A DNA stretch of 64,000 nucleotides from Shewanella mangrovisoli (GCF_019457635.1 NZ_CP080412.1:4588001-4652000); one strand, 5' to 3'; counted from the stretch's first letter, positions 38,167 to 47,378 are shown. Numbers and translations: made by a program. Notes: generated by a model from the letters alone, not told the origin.

Positions 38167-40146
38167 ATGTCTTTTCTCGGTAAATTAAGCTTAGATGCGA
38201 TCCCGTATCATGAGCCTATCATCATGGTGACCCTTGCGGTTGTTGCCGTGATAGGCCTGTACGTCGCAGCCTTGATCACTAAACACAAAAAATGGGGCGT
38301 GCTTTGGCACGACTGGTTAACCTCGGTTGACCATAAACGCCTCGGTATCATGTACATAGTGCTTGCCTTCATCATGTTGATCCGCGGTTTCTCCGACGCC
38401 ATCATGATGCGTACCCAACAGGCACTGGCCACCAATAGCGCCGCAGGTTATCTGCCGCCAGAACATTACGACCAAATCTTCACTGCCCACGGCGTGATCA
38501 TGATTATCTTTATGGCGATGCCATTTATGATCGGTCTAATGAACTTAGTGCTGCCACTGCAAATCGGTGCCCGCGACGTTGCCTTCCCCTTCTTGAACAA
38601 CCTCAGCTTCTGGTTAACCGCGTCTGGTGCCGTGCTGATCAATATTTCATTAGGTTTAGGTGAATTCGCCCGTACCGGTTGGGTGGCTTACCCGCCGTTG
38701 TCTGAGCTGGCTTACAGTCCGGGTGTCGGGGTCGATTACTATATCTGGGCACTACAGATTTCGGGGATAGGGACAACCTTAACCGGGGTCAACTTTATCG
38801 CGACTGTGCTTAAGATGCGCGCTCCAGGCATGAAGCTGATGCAAATGCCCATCTTCACTTGGACTTGTACTTGGGCCAACATCCTGATCGTGGCATCGTT
38901 CCCGATCCTGACTGCGGTTTTAGCGCTGTTAACACTCGATCGCTACATGGGTTTCCACTTCTTCACCAATGATGGTGGTGGTAACGCCATGATGTATATC
39001 AACCTGTTCTGGGCTTGGGGTCACCCTGAAGTTTACATCCTGATTTTACCTGCGTTCGGTATCTTCTCGGATGTGATTTCAACCTTTACCTCTAAGCGTC
39101 TGTTCGGCTATTCCTCCATGGTATGGGCCAGTGGCGCGATTTCGATCCTCGGTTTTATCGTGTGGTTACACCACTTCTTTACCATGGGCTCGAGCGCCAA
39201 CGTCAACGCCTTCTTCGGTGTGATGACCATGGTGATTGCGGTCCCGACTGGGGTAAAACTGTTTAACTGGTTGTTCACTATTTACCGCGGCCGCCTGCGC
39301 TTAACTGTGCCAGTGCTGTGGACTTTAGGCTTTATGGTGACTTTCACCATTGGTGGTATGACGGGCGTGTTATTGGCCGTACCTGGCGCCGACTACGTAC
39401 TGCACAACAGCTTGTTCCTGATCGCTCACTTCCATAACACCATTATCGGTGGTGCCGTGTTCGGTTACTTAGCCGGTTTTGCTTACTGGTTCCCGAAAGC
39501 GACGGGTTTCCACTTAAATGAGCGTTTAGGTAAAGCCTCATTCTGGTGCTGGCAAATTGGTTTCTATGTGGCCTTTATGCCGCTGTATGTACTCGGTTTT
39601 ATGGGTATGACTCGCCGTATCAACCACATCGATAACCCAGCATGGAACATGTGGATCTATATCGCTGCCGTGGGTGCTTGCATCATCATGGTCGGTATCA
39701 TTCTGCAATTCGTGCAGCTGTACGTGAGTATCCGTGACCGCGACCAAAACCGTGACACCACGGGCGACCCATGGAATGGCCACACGCTGGAATGGTCAAC
39801 CGCCTCACCACCACAGTTCTACAACTTTGCTAAGTTGCCACAAGTATCTGATATCGATGCCTTTACCGATGCCAAAGAAAAAGGCTCCGCGTATCAACGC
39901 CTCAAACACTATCAGCCAATCCATATGCCGAAGAATACCCCGAGCGGGATCTTAATGGCGCTGGGCATTACTGCCGCTGGTTTTGCTGCGATTTGGCACA
40001 TTCTGTGGCTCGCGATTGTGGGCATGGTGGGCGCGTTTATCGTGTTCTTATTCCGTGCTTATAACAACGATGTCGACTATTACGTTCAACCCGATGAAGT
40101 GGCACGCATTGAAAATGCTCACTTAAACAATGTAGTAAGGGGCTGA
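38167..40146 (+). CDS. cyoB: Cytochrome bo3-type ubiquinol oxidase subunit I
   Basis: The catalytic heme-copper subunit, 659 residues with about 15 transmembrane helices. It reduces oxygen and pumps protons. Conserved ligands are visible: a heme His in TAHGVIM (His108), the CuB His and cross-linked Tyr in WGHPEVYIL, the CuB pair in WLHHFFTMG, and the heme ligands in [12 protein letters not shown]. The order and spacing match the bo3 quinol oxidase type. Flanked by cyoA and cyoC within a tightly packed operon. Confidence 0.97.
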   Translation: MSFLGKLSLDAIPYHEPIIMVTLAVVAVIGLYVAALITKHKKWGVLWHDWLTSVDHKRLGIMYIVLAFIMLIRGFSDAIMMRTQQALATNSAAGYLPPEHYDQIFTAHGVIMIIFMAMPFMIGLMNLVLPLQIGARDVAFPFLNNLSFWLTASGAVLINISLGLGEFARTGWVAYPPLSELAYSPGVGVDYYIWALQISGIGTTLTGVNFIATVLKMRAPGMKLMQMPIFTWTCTWANILIVASFPILTAVLALLTLDRYMGFHFFTNDGGGNAMMYINLFWAWGHPEVYILILPAFGIFSDVISTFTSKRLFGYSSMVWASGAISILGFIVWLHHFFTMGSSANVNAFFGVMTMVIAVPTGVKLFNWLFTIYRGRLRLTVPVLWTLGFMVTFTIGGMTGVLLAVPGADYVLHNSLFLIAHFHNTIIGGAVFGYLAGFAYWFPKATGFHLNERLGKASFWCWQIGFYVAFMPLYVLGFMGMTRRINHIDNPAWNMWIYIAAVGACIIMVGIILQFVQLYVSIRDRDQNRDTTGDPWNGHTLEWSTASPPQFYNFAKLPQVSDIDAFTDAKEKGSAYQRLKHYQPIHMPKNTPSGILMALGITAAGFAAIWHILWLAIVGMVGAFIVFLFRAYNNDVDYYVQPDEVARIENAHLNNVVRG

Positions 40147-40147
40147 T

Positions 40148-40768
40148 ATGAGTGTTGCAATCCCAGCTGATTTAGAAGTTGCTCACGCCGAGGAGCACCA
40201 CGAGCACCATGACACGGGTGGCAACACCCTGTTTGGTTTTTGGCTCTACCTGATGACCGACTGCATCCTGTTTGCTTCGGTATTCGCCACCTACGCCGTG
40301 CTCTATATGAACACCGACGGCGGTGTCTCGGGTAAAGACATTTTCGAACTGGACTTTGTGCTGATCGAAACCGCAGCCCTGCTGCTCAGTAGTATTACCT
40401 ATGGCTTTGCCTTGATTTTCGCTAAGCGCCACAACAAGGCGGCAACCCTCACTTGGTTAGCCATTACCTTTGCACTGGGCTGTGTGTTTATCGGCATGGA
40501 AGTCTATGAGTTCCATCACCTGATCGAACATGGCAACGGCCCACAACGCAGCGCCTTCCTGTCATCTTTCTTCACCTTAGTGGGCATGCACGGCTTGCAC
40601 GTGACCGCTGGGTTAGTTTGGATGGCAATCATGATGATTGAAGTCGCCAAAACTGGCTTAGGCAACCGCAGCATCACTCGCCTGAGCTGCTTAAGCTTGT
40701 TCTGGCATTTCCTCGACATCGTGTGGATTTGCGTATTCACCGTTGTGTACTTATTGGGAGCACTGTAA
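40148..40768 (+). CDS. cyoC: Cytochrome bo3-type ubiquinol oxidase subunit III
   Basis: A 206-residue membrane protein with five hydrophobic helices that belongs to the oxidase subunit III family. Visible phrases are [37 protein letters not shown] and [22 protein letters not shown] short His-rich N-terminus ([10 protein letters not shown]) precedes the first helix. Its start lies one base after the cyoB stop and its stop overlaps the cyoD start (TAATG). Confidence 0.96.
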   Translation: MSVAIPADLEVAHAEEHHEHHDTGGNTLFGFWLYLMTDCILFASVFATYAVLYMNTDGGVSGKDIFELDFVLIETAALLLSSITYGFALIFAKRHNKAATLTWLAITFALGCVFIGMEVYEFHHLIEHGNGPQRSAFLSSFFTLVGMHGLHVTAGLVWMAIMMIEVAKTGLGNRSITRLSCLSLFWHFLDIVWICVFTVVYLLGAL

Positions 40769-41109
40769 TGGGCGCACATACTCAATCACATGACCATAGC
40801 CATGGCGCAGACGATCTGGCCGCCAGCATCAAGTCCTACTTAGTCGGTTTTGTGCTGTCAGTGGTGTTAACTGCCATCCCATTCTGGGCGGTAATGACCC
40901 ATCACTTCGAGCAATCGACGACGCTTGCCATCGTTATTGTCACGGCACTGGTGCAGATTTTGGTACACCTTAAGTACTTCCTGCACTTGGACTTCTCTAA
41001 GGAAGGCAAGATCAACACTTTCTCCTTCCTATTTACCGCGCTGATCATCGTGATGGTGGTTGGCTTGTCGGTATGGATCATTCTCGAAGCTAACGCTTTG
41101 ATGATGTAA
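40768..41109 (+). CDS. cyoD: Cytochrome bo3-type ubiquinol oxidase subunit IV
   Basis: A 113-residue, three-helix assembly subunit of the quinol oxidase. The ATG overlaps the cyoC stop by one base and follows GGGAG by about nine bases. The N-terminus is His-rich (SHDHSHG), and the core reads [20 protein letters not shown], then [11 protein letters not shown], which fits CyoD. A longer frame starting at 40723 inside cyoC has no support. Confidence 0.95.
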   Translation: MGAHTQSHDHSHGADDLAASIKSYLVGFVLSVVLTAIPFWAVMTHHFEQSTTLAIVIVTALVQILVHLKYFLHLDFSKEGKINTFSFLFTALIIVMVVGLSVWIILEANALMM

Positions 41110-41122
41110 CGAGACACAGCAA

Positions 41123-42055
41123 ATGAACACACAAGCTAGATTGACATCGACGCAATGGAAAGCACGCTTCAAAGGGTATGTACAGGTGACTAAGCCTGGC
41201 ATCATTTTCGGGAATCTGATTTCCGTTGCTGGCGGCTTCCTATTGGCCGCGAAGGGCGATGTGGATCTGGTCTTGATGCTGGCAAGCTTAGTGGGATTAT
41301 CCTTAGTCGTCGCCTCAGGCTGTGCGATTAATAACTGTATTGACCGTGACATTGACGCCAAAATGCAGCGCACCTGCAAACGCGTCACCGTCACGGGCGA
41401 AATCCCCCTAAGCCATGTCTTGCTGTTTGGCATCGCCTTAGGCGTGCTTGGATTTGGCATCTTAGCCCTGTTCACCAATGCCTTAGCCCTGCTGTTTGCC
41501 GCGATTGGTTATGTCGTTTATGTCGGGATTTATAGCCTCTATATGAAGCGAAACTCGGTTTACGGCACCTTAGTCGGCAGCTTTTCGGGCGCAGTACCGC
41601 CCGTGGTGGGCTATTGCAGCGTGACGGGGCAAATGGATATGGGCGCAGTGATTTTATTGCTGATGTTCAGTCTCTGGCAGATGCCACACTCCTACGCCAT
41701 CGCGATTTTCCGCTTTAATGACTATGCAGCCGCGAAGATCCCCGTGCTGCCCGTCGCCGAAGGGATGGCCAAGGCGAAGCACCATATAGTGCTCTATATC
41801 GCAGTGTTCGCCTTGGTCAGCACCATGCTGCCACTCGCAGGTTACACAGGCACCGCCTTTATGGCCGTGACCTGTGCCACCAGCCTCTGGTGGCTAACTA
41901 TGGCCCTCAAAGGTTATCGTCAAGATGTGGATATGCCACGTTGGGCCAGACAAGTGTTTGGTTTTTCAATTATTACCATCACAGCACTCAGTGTAACCAT
42001 GGCGCTGGATTTTCAAGCGGTCAGTCAAACCCCACTGTTTACCTTAGTGCGATAA
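41123..42055 (+). CDS. cyoE: Heme O synthase (protoheme IX farnesyltransferase)
   Basis: The complete heme O synthase of the cyo operon, 310 residues with about eight or nine helices. The first Asp-rich loop [15 protein letters not shown] and the second conserved loop ([22 protein letters not shown] as a landmark) bind the farnesyl diphosphate Mg2+ and heme. It starts 13 bases after cyoD and ends the operon at a strong terminator. A paralogue of the ctaB type is at the left end of the window. Confidence 0.96.
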   Translation: MNTQARLTSTQWKARFKGYVQVTKPGIIFGNLISVAGGFLLAAKGDVDLVLMLASLVGLSLVVASGCAINNCIDRDIDAKMQRTCKRVTVTGEIPLSHVLLFGIALGVLGFGILALFTNALALLFAAIGYVVYVGIYSLYMKRNSVYGTLVGSFSGAVPPVVGYCSVTGQMDMGAVILLLMFSLWQMPHSYAIAIFRFNDYAAAKIPVLPVAEGMAKAKHHIVLYIAVFALVSTMLPLAGYTGTAFMAVTCATSLWWLTMALKGYRQDVDMPRWARQVFGFSIITITALSVTMALDFQAVSQTPLFTLVR

Positions 42056-42076
42056 ACATAACCTTTATTCAAAAAC

Positions 42077-42106
42077 AAAAGCGCTAACCTAGGTTAGCGC
42101 TTTTTT
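42077..42106 (+). terminator. Rho-independent terminator of the cyo operon
   Basis: A perfect 20-base palindrome GCGCTAACCTAGGTTAGCGC (42081-42100) between AAAA and TTTTTT, 25 bases after the cyoE stop. Confidence 0.93.
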
Positions 42107-42266
42107 ATTGCCTTAATCCTCAATAACTAAGGGACAAGAGGGCGTTAAAATGCATGGAAAAACAACTGAGTTACCTGTGACTAAAAGCTCTAAATTCAAT
42201 CAACGAGTTATAGATGACCCATGGAATTTGCTCACCTGTTTAGCATCAGCGTAGCCTGTCTGTAGA

Positions 42267-42312
42267 TTTAATAACCTTACTCAGCACGCTTCGGGACAAA
42301 AGCGTGTTAGAT
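42267..42312 (-). other. Possible degenerate attC-like site
   Basis: On the minus strand ATCTAAC (42312-42306) fits the RYYYAAC core and is followed by a hairpin CACGCTT/AAGCGTG (42306-42300 with 42291-42285), but the distal core reads GTTATTA instead of GTTRRRY. It may be a decayed end of an earlier cassette, or just a chance hairpin. The stretch 42107-42354 otherwise has no gene. Confidence 0.3.
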
Positions 42313-42354
42313 CCCCAACTCTAATTTTTGAGTTTCGGATTAAAAATTCTATGG

Positions 42355-42411
42355 GTTTAACGACAAAATCAGCGGCGCGGCATTTTGCGTCCGCTGTATT
42401 TTTTGTTAGGC
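42355..42411 (-). other. attC recombination site of the R-M gene cassette
   Basis: Read on the minus strand, four bases after the stop codon of the specificity gene: core GCCTAAC (42411-42405), a central imperfect palindrome built on CAGCGG/CCGCTG, and core GTTAAAC (42361-42355). Both fit the integron consensus RYYYAAC and GTTRRRY; the total of 57 bases is a normal attC length. The crossover is expected between G 42361 and T 42360. Confidence 0.85.
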
Positions 42412-42414
42412 ATT

Positions 42415-43917
42415 TTATTTAAAACCGATATAAACTTCTCTGTCGTTTGCTATGTCGTCAATCGCTTTGTTTAGTATTTCTTTTAATTGTTTGGCTGTCT
42501 TGTCCAACTCATAAATTCCTGCCGTTTCATTGAAAGCATTGTCTTGCTCTAAAAAGTTGTCCAATGTGAATGTTTCTGCTTGGTAATTGCTGTTTGGGTT
42601 GTGATAAAGCAATGAAATCTCGTCTTGTTTCTTTTTGTCAAATTTTGGGAATGGAATTAAGTCCCAATACTTTTGAGCCAAACTCCCGCCATTTCCGCCA
42701 ACCGCATAAAGGTCAATTAGCCCTTTACTTCTAAAATAATCTAAGCAACACTTTGCAAAGATTGCTTTATTCACGTTGTGTTCTTCTTGTTGAATTGTTA
42801 TACCGTGAATATTTGTAATTACTCTGTCTTGTTCTTCAATAATTACGATTGACCTACCTTTTTCAAAACCTTCTGCACCAAAAATTAAATCTCCTTTTTT
42901 CAGTGTCTTTAATGAATTAGGGTTTCCTAAATATTCTATTTTGTCAACAGTTCCATATTTTGAAAGAAACTTTGGTAACATCAAAGTGTAGAATCTGTTG
43001 TATTTCTTTTTACTGTAAACACTGTCGCCAATATTTGACACTTGTAAGTTTTGTCCACGTGAAAGCGAAAAACCTAATTCCTGTATGGTCTGAAATCCGT
43101 TTGTGTAGTTCTCTATTTGAAAAACAATTTTCTTGAAATGTTCACGATAGAGGTTTGTATCTAATCTCCCAATATTTTCAATTTCATTTATATTAGGCAA
43201 TTCAAACTTAAACTTGTTTGACTTTTGATTAGATAAAAGTTCTTGTTCTATGAGATTTAAAATGTTCTCGAGCCTATTCTTGATAAGTTGTTCTTTGTTG
43301 ATTATAGCTTGTGTTAGCATCTCAACAAATTTGATTGTGTTATCTGAATTGTGATTTGGCATTGGAATTTTACAATCCAAGAACAATGTTTTTGCGTGTC
43401 TAATTGTCGCCCCTTTGGGAACCATAAAGTCTAACTGCTCCCGAAAAACATTGTGTTTGATAAAAGCCAACAAATAGTATTTCTTTTCTGAAACTGGCAA
43501 TTTGTATAAAGCACCTGAAAGCATATAGTTTGGATAATCTTTATCCAAAATCACGATTTCTCCAATATTGCTGTCTTTGGAAATAATCAAATCGCCTTTT
43601 TTCAAATTCATTTTCACAAAGCAATTTGGCATTATTGGTAATGCTGTTTCGCTTGCTATTTCTGGTGAAAATGTATGCTGTTGAAGTGCTTTTGTCCTTA
43701 AAAAATAATGAGTTGATTTTCCTATATAATTCAATGAGCCTACTTCTACGCCTAAATCTTTACGTTGTAAAGGCCTGACAAGAAAATCCCTTACATAAAG
43801 GAAGTTTTGGTTTGGCATTACCAAATCCATATACTGCGAAGAAGAAAGCGTAAAGTCTTTCTCTACAATATGAGAAAACGAAATTGCGGTTGGTGTTCTA
43901 ACGTAACTATTGCTCAT
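42415..43917 (-). CDS. DNA specificity subunit (HsdS-like) of the cassette-borne R-M system
   Basis: A 500-residue protein with the two-fold layout of type I S subunits: a first target-recognition domain (about 1-190, with NLKKGDLIISKDSNIGEIV), a long helix (about 195-225, LTQAIINKEQLIKNRLENIL), a second target-recognition domain (about 235-425, with LKKGDLIFGAEGFEKGRSIV) and a C-terminal helix. It should choose the bipartite DNA site for methylation and cleavage. It begins two bases after the stop of the methylase gene and ends four bases before attC. Strong A+T bias in codons separates it from the core genes. Confidence 0.85.
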   Translation of the reverse strand: MSNSYVRTPTAISFSHIVEKDFTLSSSQYMDLVMPNQNFLYVRDFLVRPLQRKDLGVEVGSLNYIGKSTHYFLRTKALQQHTFSPEIASETALPIMPNCFVKMNLKKGDLIISKDSNIGEIVILDKDYPNYMLSGALYKLPVSEKKYYLLAFIKHNVFREQLDFMVPKGATIRHAKTLFLDCKIPMPNHNSDNTIKFVEMLTQAIINKEQLIKNRLENILNLIEQELLSNQKSNKFKFELPNINEIENIGRLDTNLYREHFKKIVFQIENYTNGFQTIQELGFSLSRGQNLQVSNIGDSVYSKKKYNRFYTLMLPKFLSKYGTVDKIEYLGNPNSLKTLKKGDLIFGAEGFEKGRSIVIIEEQDRVITNIHGITIQQEEHNVNKAIFAKCCLDYFRSKGLIDLYAVGGNGGSLAQKYWDLIPFPKFDKKKQDEISLLYHNPNSNYQAETFTLDNFLEQDNAFNETAGIYELDKTAKQLKEILNKAIDDIANDREVYIGFK

Positions 43918-43919
43918 AC

Positions 43920-46085
43920 TTACTTCGCCTTAATAAAAATATCCTGTAATTGTTTTTCTTGGCTTAAACACCATTTTTTAAAGTCTGCAACGGTTTCTGT
44001 AAATTCCTCATCAAGTAAAGCTCGTCCGTCTTTGTCAATCTCAACTTCAAAGTTCTCGTAATTGATTTTATAGTTTGGTGAGAAGAATTTTACTCGTTTG
44101 CTGGTCTTTACTTCATATCCAACTTTTTCAATGCCTTTGAAAAATACTTGATAATTCTGCTCTTTCAGTTTTGCTAATTCTTTTTCATTTGGCTTATAGG
44201 CAACAATGATTGAAGTGTTTACACCTGTCTCTGCAAATACATTAGCTGGCAAGTCAAAAATGGCAACAATTCGCATTTTGTCCATTAACCATTTACGGGC
44301 AATTTTATGAGTGTCAATACTGGCAATTGAGTTGGATAAAACAATTCCCATCCTTCCGTTTTCTTTCAAAATACGGTAAGCATTTTCAAGGAATACTACA
44401 CCTAAATCTATTTTGCTCGCTTGCTTTTCGGCTTTCTTCTTTTTGCCTGTTGGTTGCTCTTCGCCTTTGTTGCTATACAAGTGCCAAAGCTCGTAGCATT
44501 GTATCATTTCCAAATCTTTGTCGTCTTTCGGCACAAATGCACGGTCTTCGCCAAATGGTGGATTGGTTAAAACTACATCAAATTTTTTAAGTTGGTTATC
44601 ATCTGGTCTGTCGTCCCAATTCCCTTTTTGGTTCATTGACGGCACAAGGTCGAGAATGTCACCTTTGTGGTCAAACTTAGAAAGTAAAGAGCCGTAACCC
44701 GATTTTGCTTTTATTTTGGCGTTTCCGTCTCCGTTCAAAAGCATATTCAAGGTTGCAAGCATGACCATTTGGTCGTCAATGTCCATTCCGAAAATGTTGT
44801 TGTCGTCCAACTTGCTATTTGAGTTCACGTAGGAGACGGAAAGAAAATCGGCAATTCCTACGGTTGGGTCAATTATGGTTTCACCATTTCTCGGATTTAC
44901 AATGTTTACCAAAAAGTCAATCAATGGAAGTGGTGTAACAAATTGAGCATTTTGATCTTTTGAAAATGGTGTTGCAAACTTATAAAATACCAACTGGTAA
45001 AGGTCGGTTTTATGTGAGCGCACAAAAGAGTAATCTTGAAATTGATAAACTACTTCAATTAAAACTTTGATATGATTTTCGTTTTTTACGTTTAGTGGAT
45101 TGTCTTTTAATATTCGATAGTAAGTTCCTGCTGCTTCATCTCTTAACGCATTAAAACGCTTGATAAATTCTTGAAGTGCTTTATCTGCAAGAGTTTTGAA
45201 ATTTTTTTCTTCGTCTGTAATGTAAAAGTCTAAAAAACGCTTTGGCGTTTTTTCATTTCTTTTTTCATCATAAATTTTCAGTGAAAGAATTTGGATAAGA
45301 ATTTCAAATCCTTTTTGGTTAACCATTCCAACTTTATCCATTGTCCGCAAAATGCTACTCATAGCATCATTGATTTGCGTTGAATGAACTCCTGAAATAA
45401 TATCTAAGTCGGTGATGGCTCTTTTTGAGCGGTCAATTGCAAAGGTTTCTGTCCACTCTAATAAGTCTTCAAAAGTTGGAAGATTTATGTAGGGGTCGGG
45501 AAGGTGTAAGGCAAGTTCTTTGGTTTTGCTTTCTTCTCCTTTGGTGTTAAACTCTTCGCTGTATCGTAAAAATTTATTGTTGTGCTTTCGGAATAAATAA
45601 AGTCTTTCGGTGTCATACAAAACAGCCAAACAAAAAGGTCTGCGACTTTCGTTTAGATATGCTTTGAGTTGTTTGTCCCAAACATCAGCAACATTTTTGT
45701 TGTCTTCTTTTTTAAATTCAAGTGCAACAATCAAATGTTCACGAAGCCACTCTAAACTCTCATTGTTTCCGTTTTCGTGATAGTCTTTGTATTTGTCAAA
45801 CCAAGTAATGTCGTCAAAAATTGCTCCGTCAAGTTTGAGCGGTGCAGAAGATTTGTTGCCTTTCGGAAATTGAACTTCTGTCCCGATATAATCTTTGGCA
45901 AAAAGACCTGATTGCACAATAGAATACAGGAATTGCCACTTGTAATATTGTTCGTTAGGTTGTCCGTTCTTCTTTTTGAAATTGGTCTTTCGTCCAAAAG
46001 TCAAATGCTCTGGTAAGAAACAGTCGTATTCTGTTGCCGTTCCGTATTTATTGTCAAACTCGTGTTTTGCTTCTGTAAATGTCAT
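43920..46085 (-). CDS. Fused restriction nuclease-N6-adenine methyltransferase (BcgI-like)
   Basis: A 721-residue protein. Residues 40-165 resemble the HsdR N-terminal nuclease fold: Asp86 in KLDGAIFD and Glu123-x-Lys125 in ALEFKKED form a PD-(D/E)xK pattern. Residues 240-385 are helical, like the N-terminal part of HsdM. The methylase domain has motif I DPTVGIADF (406-414) and motif IV NPPF (508-511), the signature of N6-adenine methylases. R and M in one chain plus a separate S subunit is the layout of BcgI-type (type IIB/IIG) systems. No separate HsdR translocase is present. Motif I is atypical (DPTVGIA instead of DPxxGxG), so activity needs proof. Confidence 0.82.
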   Translation of the reverse strand: MTFTEAKHEFDNKYGTATEYDCFLPEHLTFGRKTNFKKKNGQPNEQYYKWQFLYSIVQSGLFAKDYIGTEVQFPKGNKSSAPLKLDGAIFDDITWFDKYKDYHENGNNESLEWLREHLIVALEFKKEDNKNVADVWDKQLKAYLNESRRPFCLAVLYDTERLYLFRKHNNKFLRYSEEFNTKGEESKTKELALHLPDPYINLPTFEDLLEWTETFAIDRSKRAITDLDIISGVHSTQINDAMSSILRTMDKVGMVNQKGFEILIQILSLKIYDEKRNEKTPKRFLDFYITDEEKNFKTLADKALQEFIKRFNALRDEAAGTYYRILKDNPLNVKNENHIKVLIEVVYQFQDYSFVRSHKTDLYQLVFYKFATPFSKDQNAQFVTPLPLIDFLVNIVNPRNGETIIDPTVGIADFLSVSYVNSNSKLDDNNIFGMDIDDQMVMLATLNMLLNGDGNAKIKAKSGYGSLLSKFDHKGDILDLVPSMNQKGNWDDRPDDNQLKKFDVVLTNPPFGEDRAFVPKDDKDLEMIQCYELWHLYSNKGEEQPTGKKKKAEKQASKIDLGVVFLENAYRILKENGRMGIVLSNSIASIDTHKIARKWLMDKMRIVAIFDLPANVFAETGVNTSIIVAYKPNEKELAKLKEQNYQVFFKGIEKVGYEVKTSKRVKFFSPNYKINYENFEVEIDKDGRALLDEEFTETVADFKKWCLSQEKQLQDIFIKAK

Positions 46086-46116
46086 TTTTATCTACTTCTA
46101 TCTGGATGTATGTTTT

Positions 46117-46356
46117 GCCTAACATTTTATTAGTGCGCATGCGCGTTTACCTCGTTTGACCAGTAAAAACGCGCACAGTTAACTACTTGTATTGCAAATA
46201 ACTTATCAGCTTCTCTTTAAATATACTATCTGGAAAAACGCGCATGCGCGTTTTCCAAACCTATTATCTCAAATCGCAAGCACATAACTGATTGAAATAA
46301 AATAATTATATAAATTAGTCCGTGTACAAACGCGCAAAATTTTTCCACTATTTTCC
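46117..46356. other. attI region with repeated CGCGCA palindromes
   Basis: Between the first cassette boundary (GTTAGGC on the minus strand, 46123-46117) and the integrase promoter lie four copies of a CGCGCA element: GCGCATGCGC (46135-46144), AAAACGCGCA (46166-46175 region), a perfect 20-base palindrome AAAACGCGCATGCGCGTTTT (46235-46254) and AAACGCGCAAAA (46328-46339). In other integrons attI holds repeated integrase-binding sites beside the core, so these may be such sites; this is inference. No gene is present here. Confidence 0.55.
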
Positions 46357-46400
46357 TTGATATCCGGGAATTTTAAACAATACTGTATAAAATAACAGTA
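46357..46400 (+). promoter_or_regulatory. LexA box over the integrase promoter
   Basis: TACTGTATAAAATAACAGTA (46381-46400) is a CTG-N10-CAG LexA site with A+T-rich centre, 19 bases before the integrase ATG. A TTGATA (46357-46362) and TACTGT (46381-46386) could be -35 and -10. SOS control of integron integrases by LexA is established for Vibrio and class 1 integrons. Confidence 0.85.
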
Positions 46401-46419
46401 TTTAAGAGCGAGGGTTATC

Positions 46420-47378
46420 ATGAGTCTAAAAAGCCCATTTCTAAGCGGCCTTCAAGAAGAAATGCGTATGCGTGGTTACAGTATTAGAACGGAAAAACCT
46501 ATCTCTATTGGATCAAGGCCTTTATTAACTTTCACAACAAGCGTCACCCTGAAACAATGGGAACGGAAGAAGTTACACAATTTTTAACCTTCCTTGCCAA
46601 TCAACGAAATGTGGCCATCAACACACAAAAAATTGCACTTAACGCATTAGCCTATTTGTATCAGAAGCATTTGCACCATGAGCTTGGGGATTTAGGTTTT
46701 TGCTATGCCACTAAACAGAGACATTTACCGACAGTGTTATCCCCATCAGAAATCTCACTAATACTAAATGAACTTGATGGCCGCGATAGGCTAATAATAG
46801 AACTACTCTATGGTAGTGGACTAAGAGTTTCAGAATGCCTCAGGTTACGTATCCAAGATATTGATATTGTGAGAGCTTCGCTGACCGTTAGAGACGGTAA
46901 AGGACATAAAGATAGGCAAACCATCCTCAGCCATAGATGCGCAGAAAAGCTCACTACATATATTGAAAAGGCTATTAAAATTCAACAGAATGATAACCAG
47001 CAAGGGATAGGTCCATCTCTGCCAAATGCATTAGAACGTAAGTATCCCAATGCGTTTAGGCAACACGGGTGGATGTTTATTTTCCCTTCCAGCACAACCT
47101 GTATCAATCCTTATACAGGAACACTTTGCAGGCATCATTTACATCAAAGTGTTATTCGTAAAGCGCTCGGGAATGCCGTGCGTAATATTCAAATGAATAA
47201 ACGCGTCACCTGCCATACGTTTAGGCATAGCTTCGCAACCCATTTACTTCAAGCTGGTCGTGATATAAGAAGTGTTCAAGAGTTACTGGGCCACAATGAC
47301 GTTAGTACCACACAAATCTATACACATGTACTTGGCCAACATTTTGCGGGAACAACTAGCCCGTTAGACACATTATAA
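46420..47378 (+). pseudogene. intI: Integron integrase gene with a frameshift
   Basis: A tyrosine recombinase of the IntI type. The reading from ATG 46420 begins SPFLSGLQEEMRMRGYS and stops after 55 codons; the correct frame continues from about 46498 to 47378. Adding one A to the five-A run at 46493-46497 restores RTEKTYLYWIKAFINFHN and joins the two parts into about 319 residues. The larger part keeps the catalytic Arg (GSGLRVSECL), HTFRHSFATHL, LGHND and the Tyr in TTQIYTHVLG, plus the IntI-specific insertion ALERKYPNAFRQHGWMFIFPSS. An internal ATG at 46557 could yield only a protein lacking the N-terminal DNA-binding residues. Sequencing error or slippage cannot be excluded. Confidence 0.88.

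Larger units (their letters stand above)
42361..46122 (-). mobile_element. Integron gene cassette carrying a two-gene restriction-modification system
   Basis: Boundaries are set by the core sites: the cassette begins with TTAGGC after the G at 46123 and ends with the G at 42361, 3762 bases in all. Its first seven bases with the flanking G (GTTAGGC) are the exact reverse complement of the GCCTAAC core in its attC, as expected for a cassette that was once a circle with a matched attC. Both genes read away from the integrase, only 37 bases precede the first ATG and four bases separate the last stop from attC. A+T content is far above that of the neighbours. At two genes it is much larger than the usual one-gene, 0.5-1 kb cassette. 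Confidence 0.82.

Noticed and set aside
42081-42100. The GCTAAC/GTTAGC palindrome after cyoE, as an attC-like core pair
   Set aside because: The cores do not fit RYYYAAC/GTTRRRY at the seven-base level, and the A and T flanks make it an ordinary terminator.
42415-46085. A type I, BREX or DISARM defence locus
   Set aside because: No HsdR translocase, PglZ, BrxC or helicase gene is present; only the fused R-M protein and its S subunit fit the sequence.
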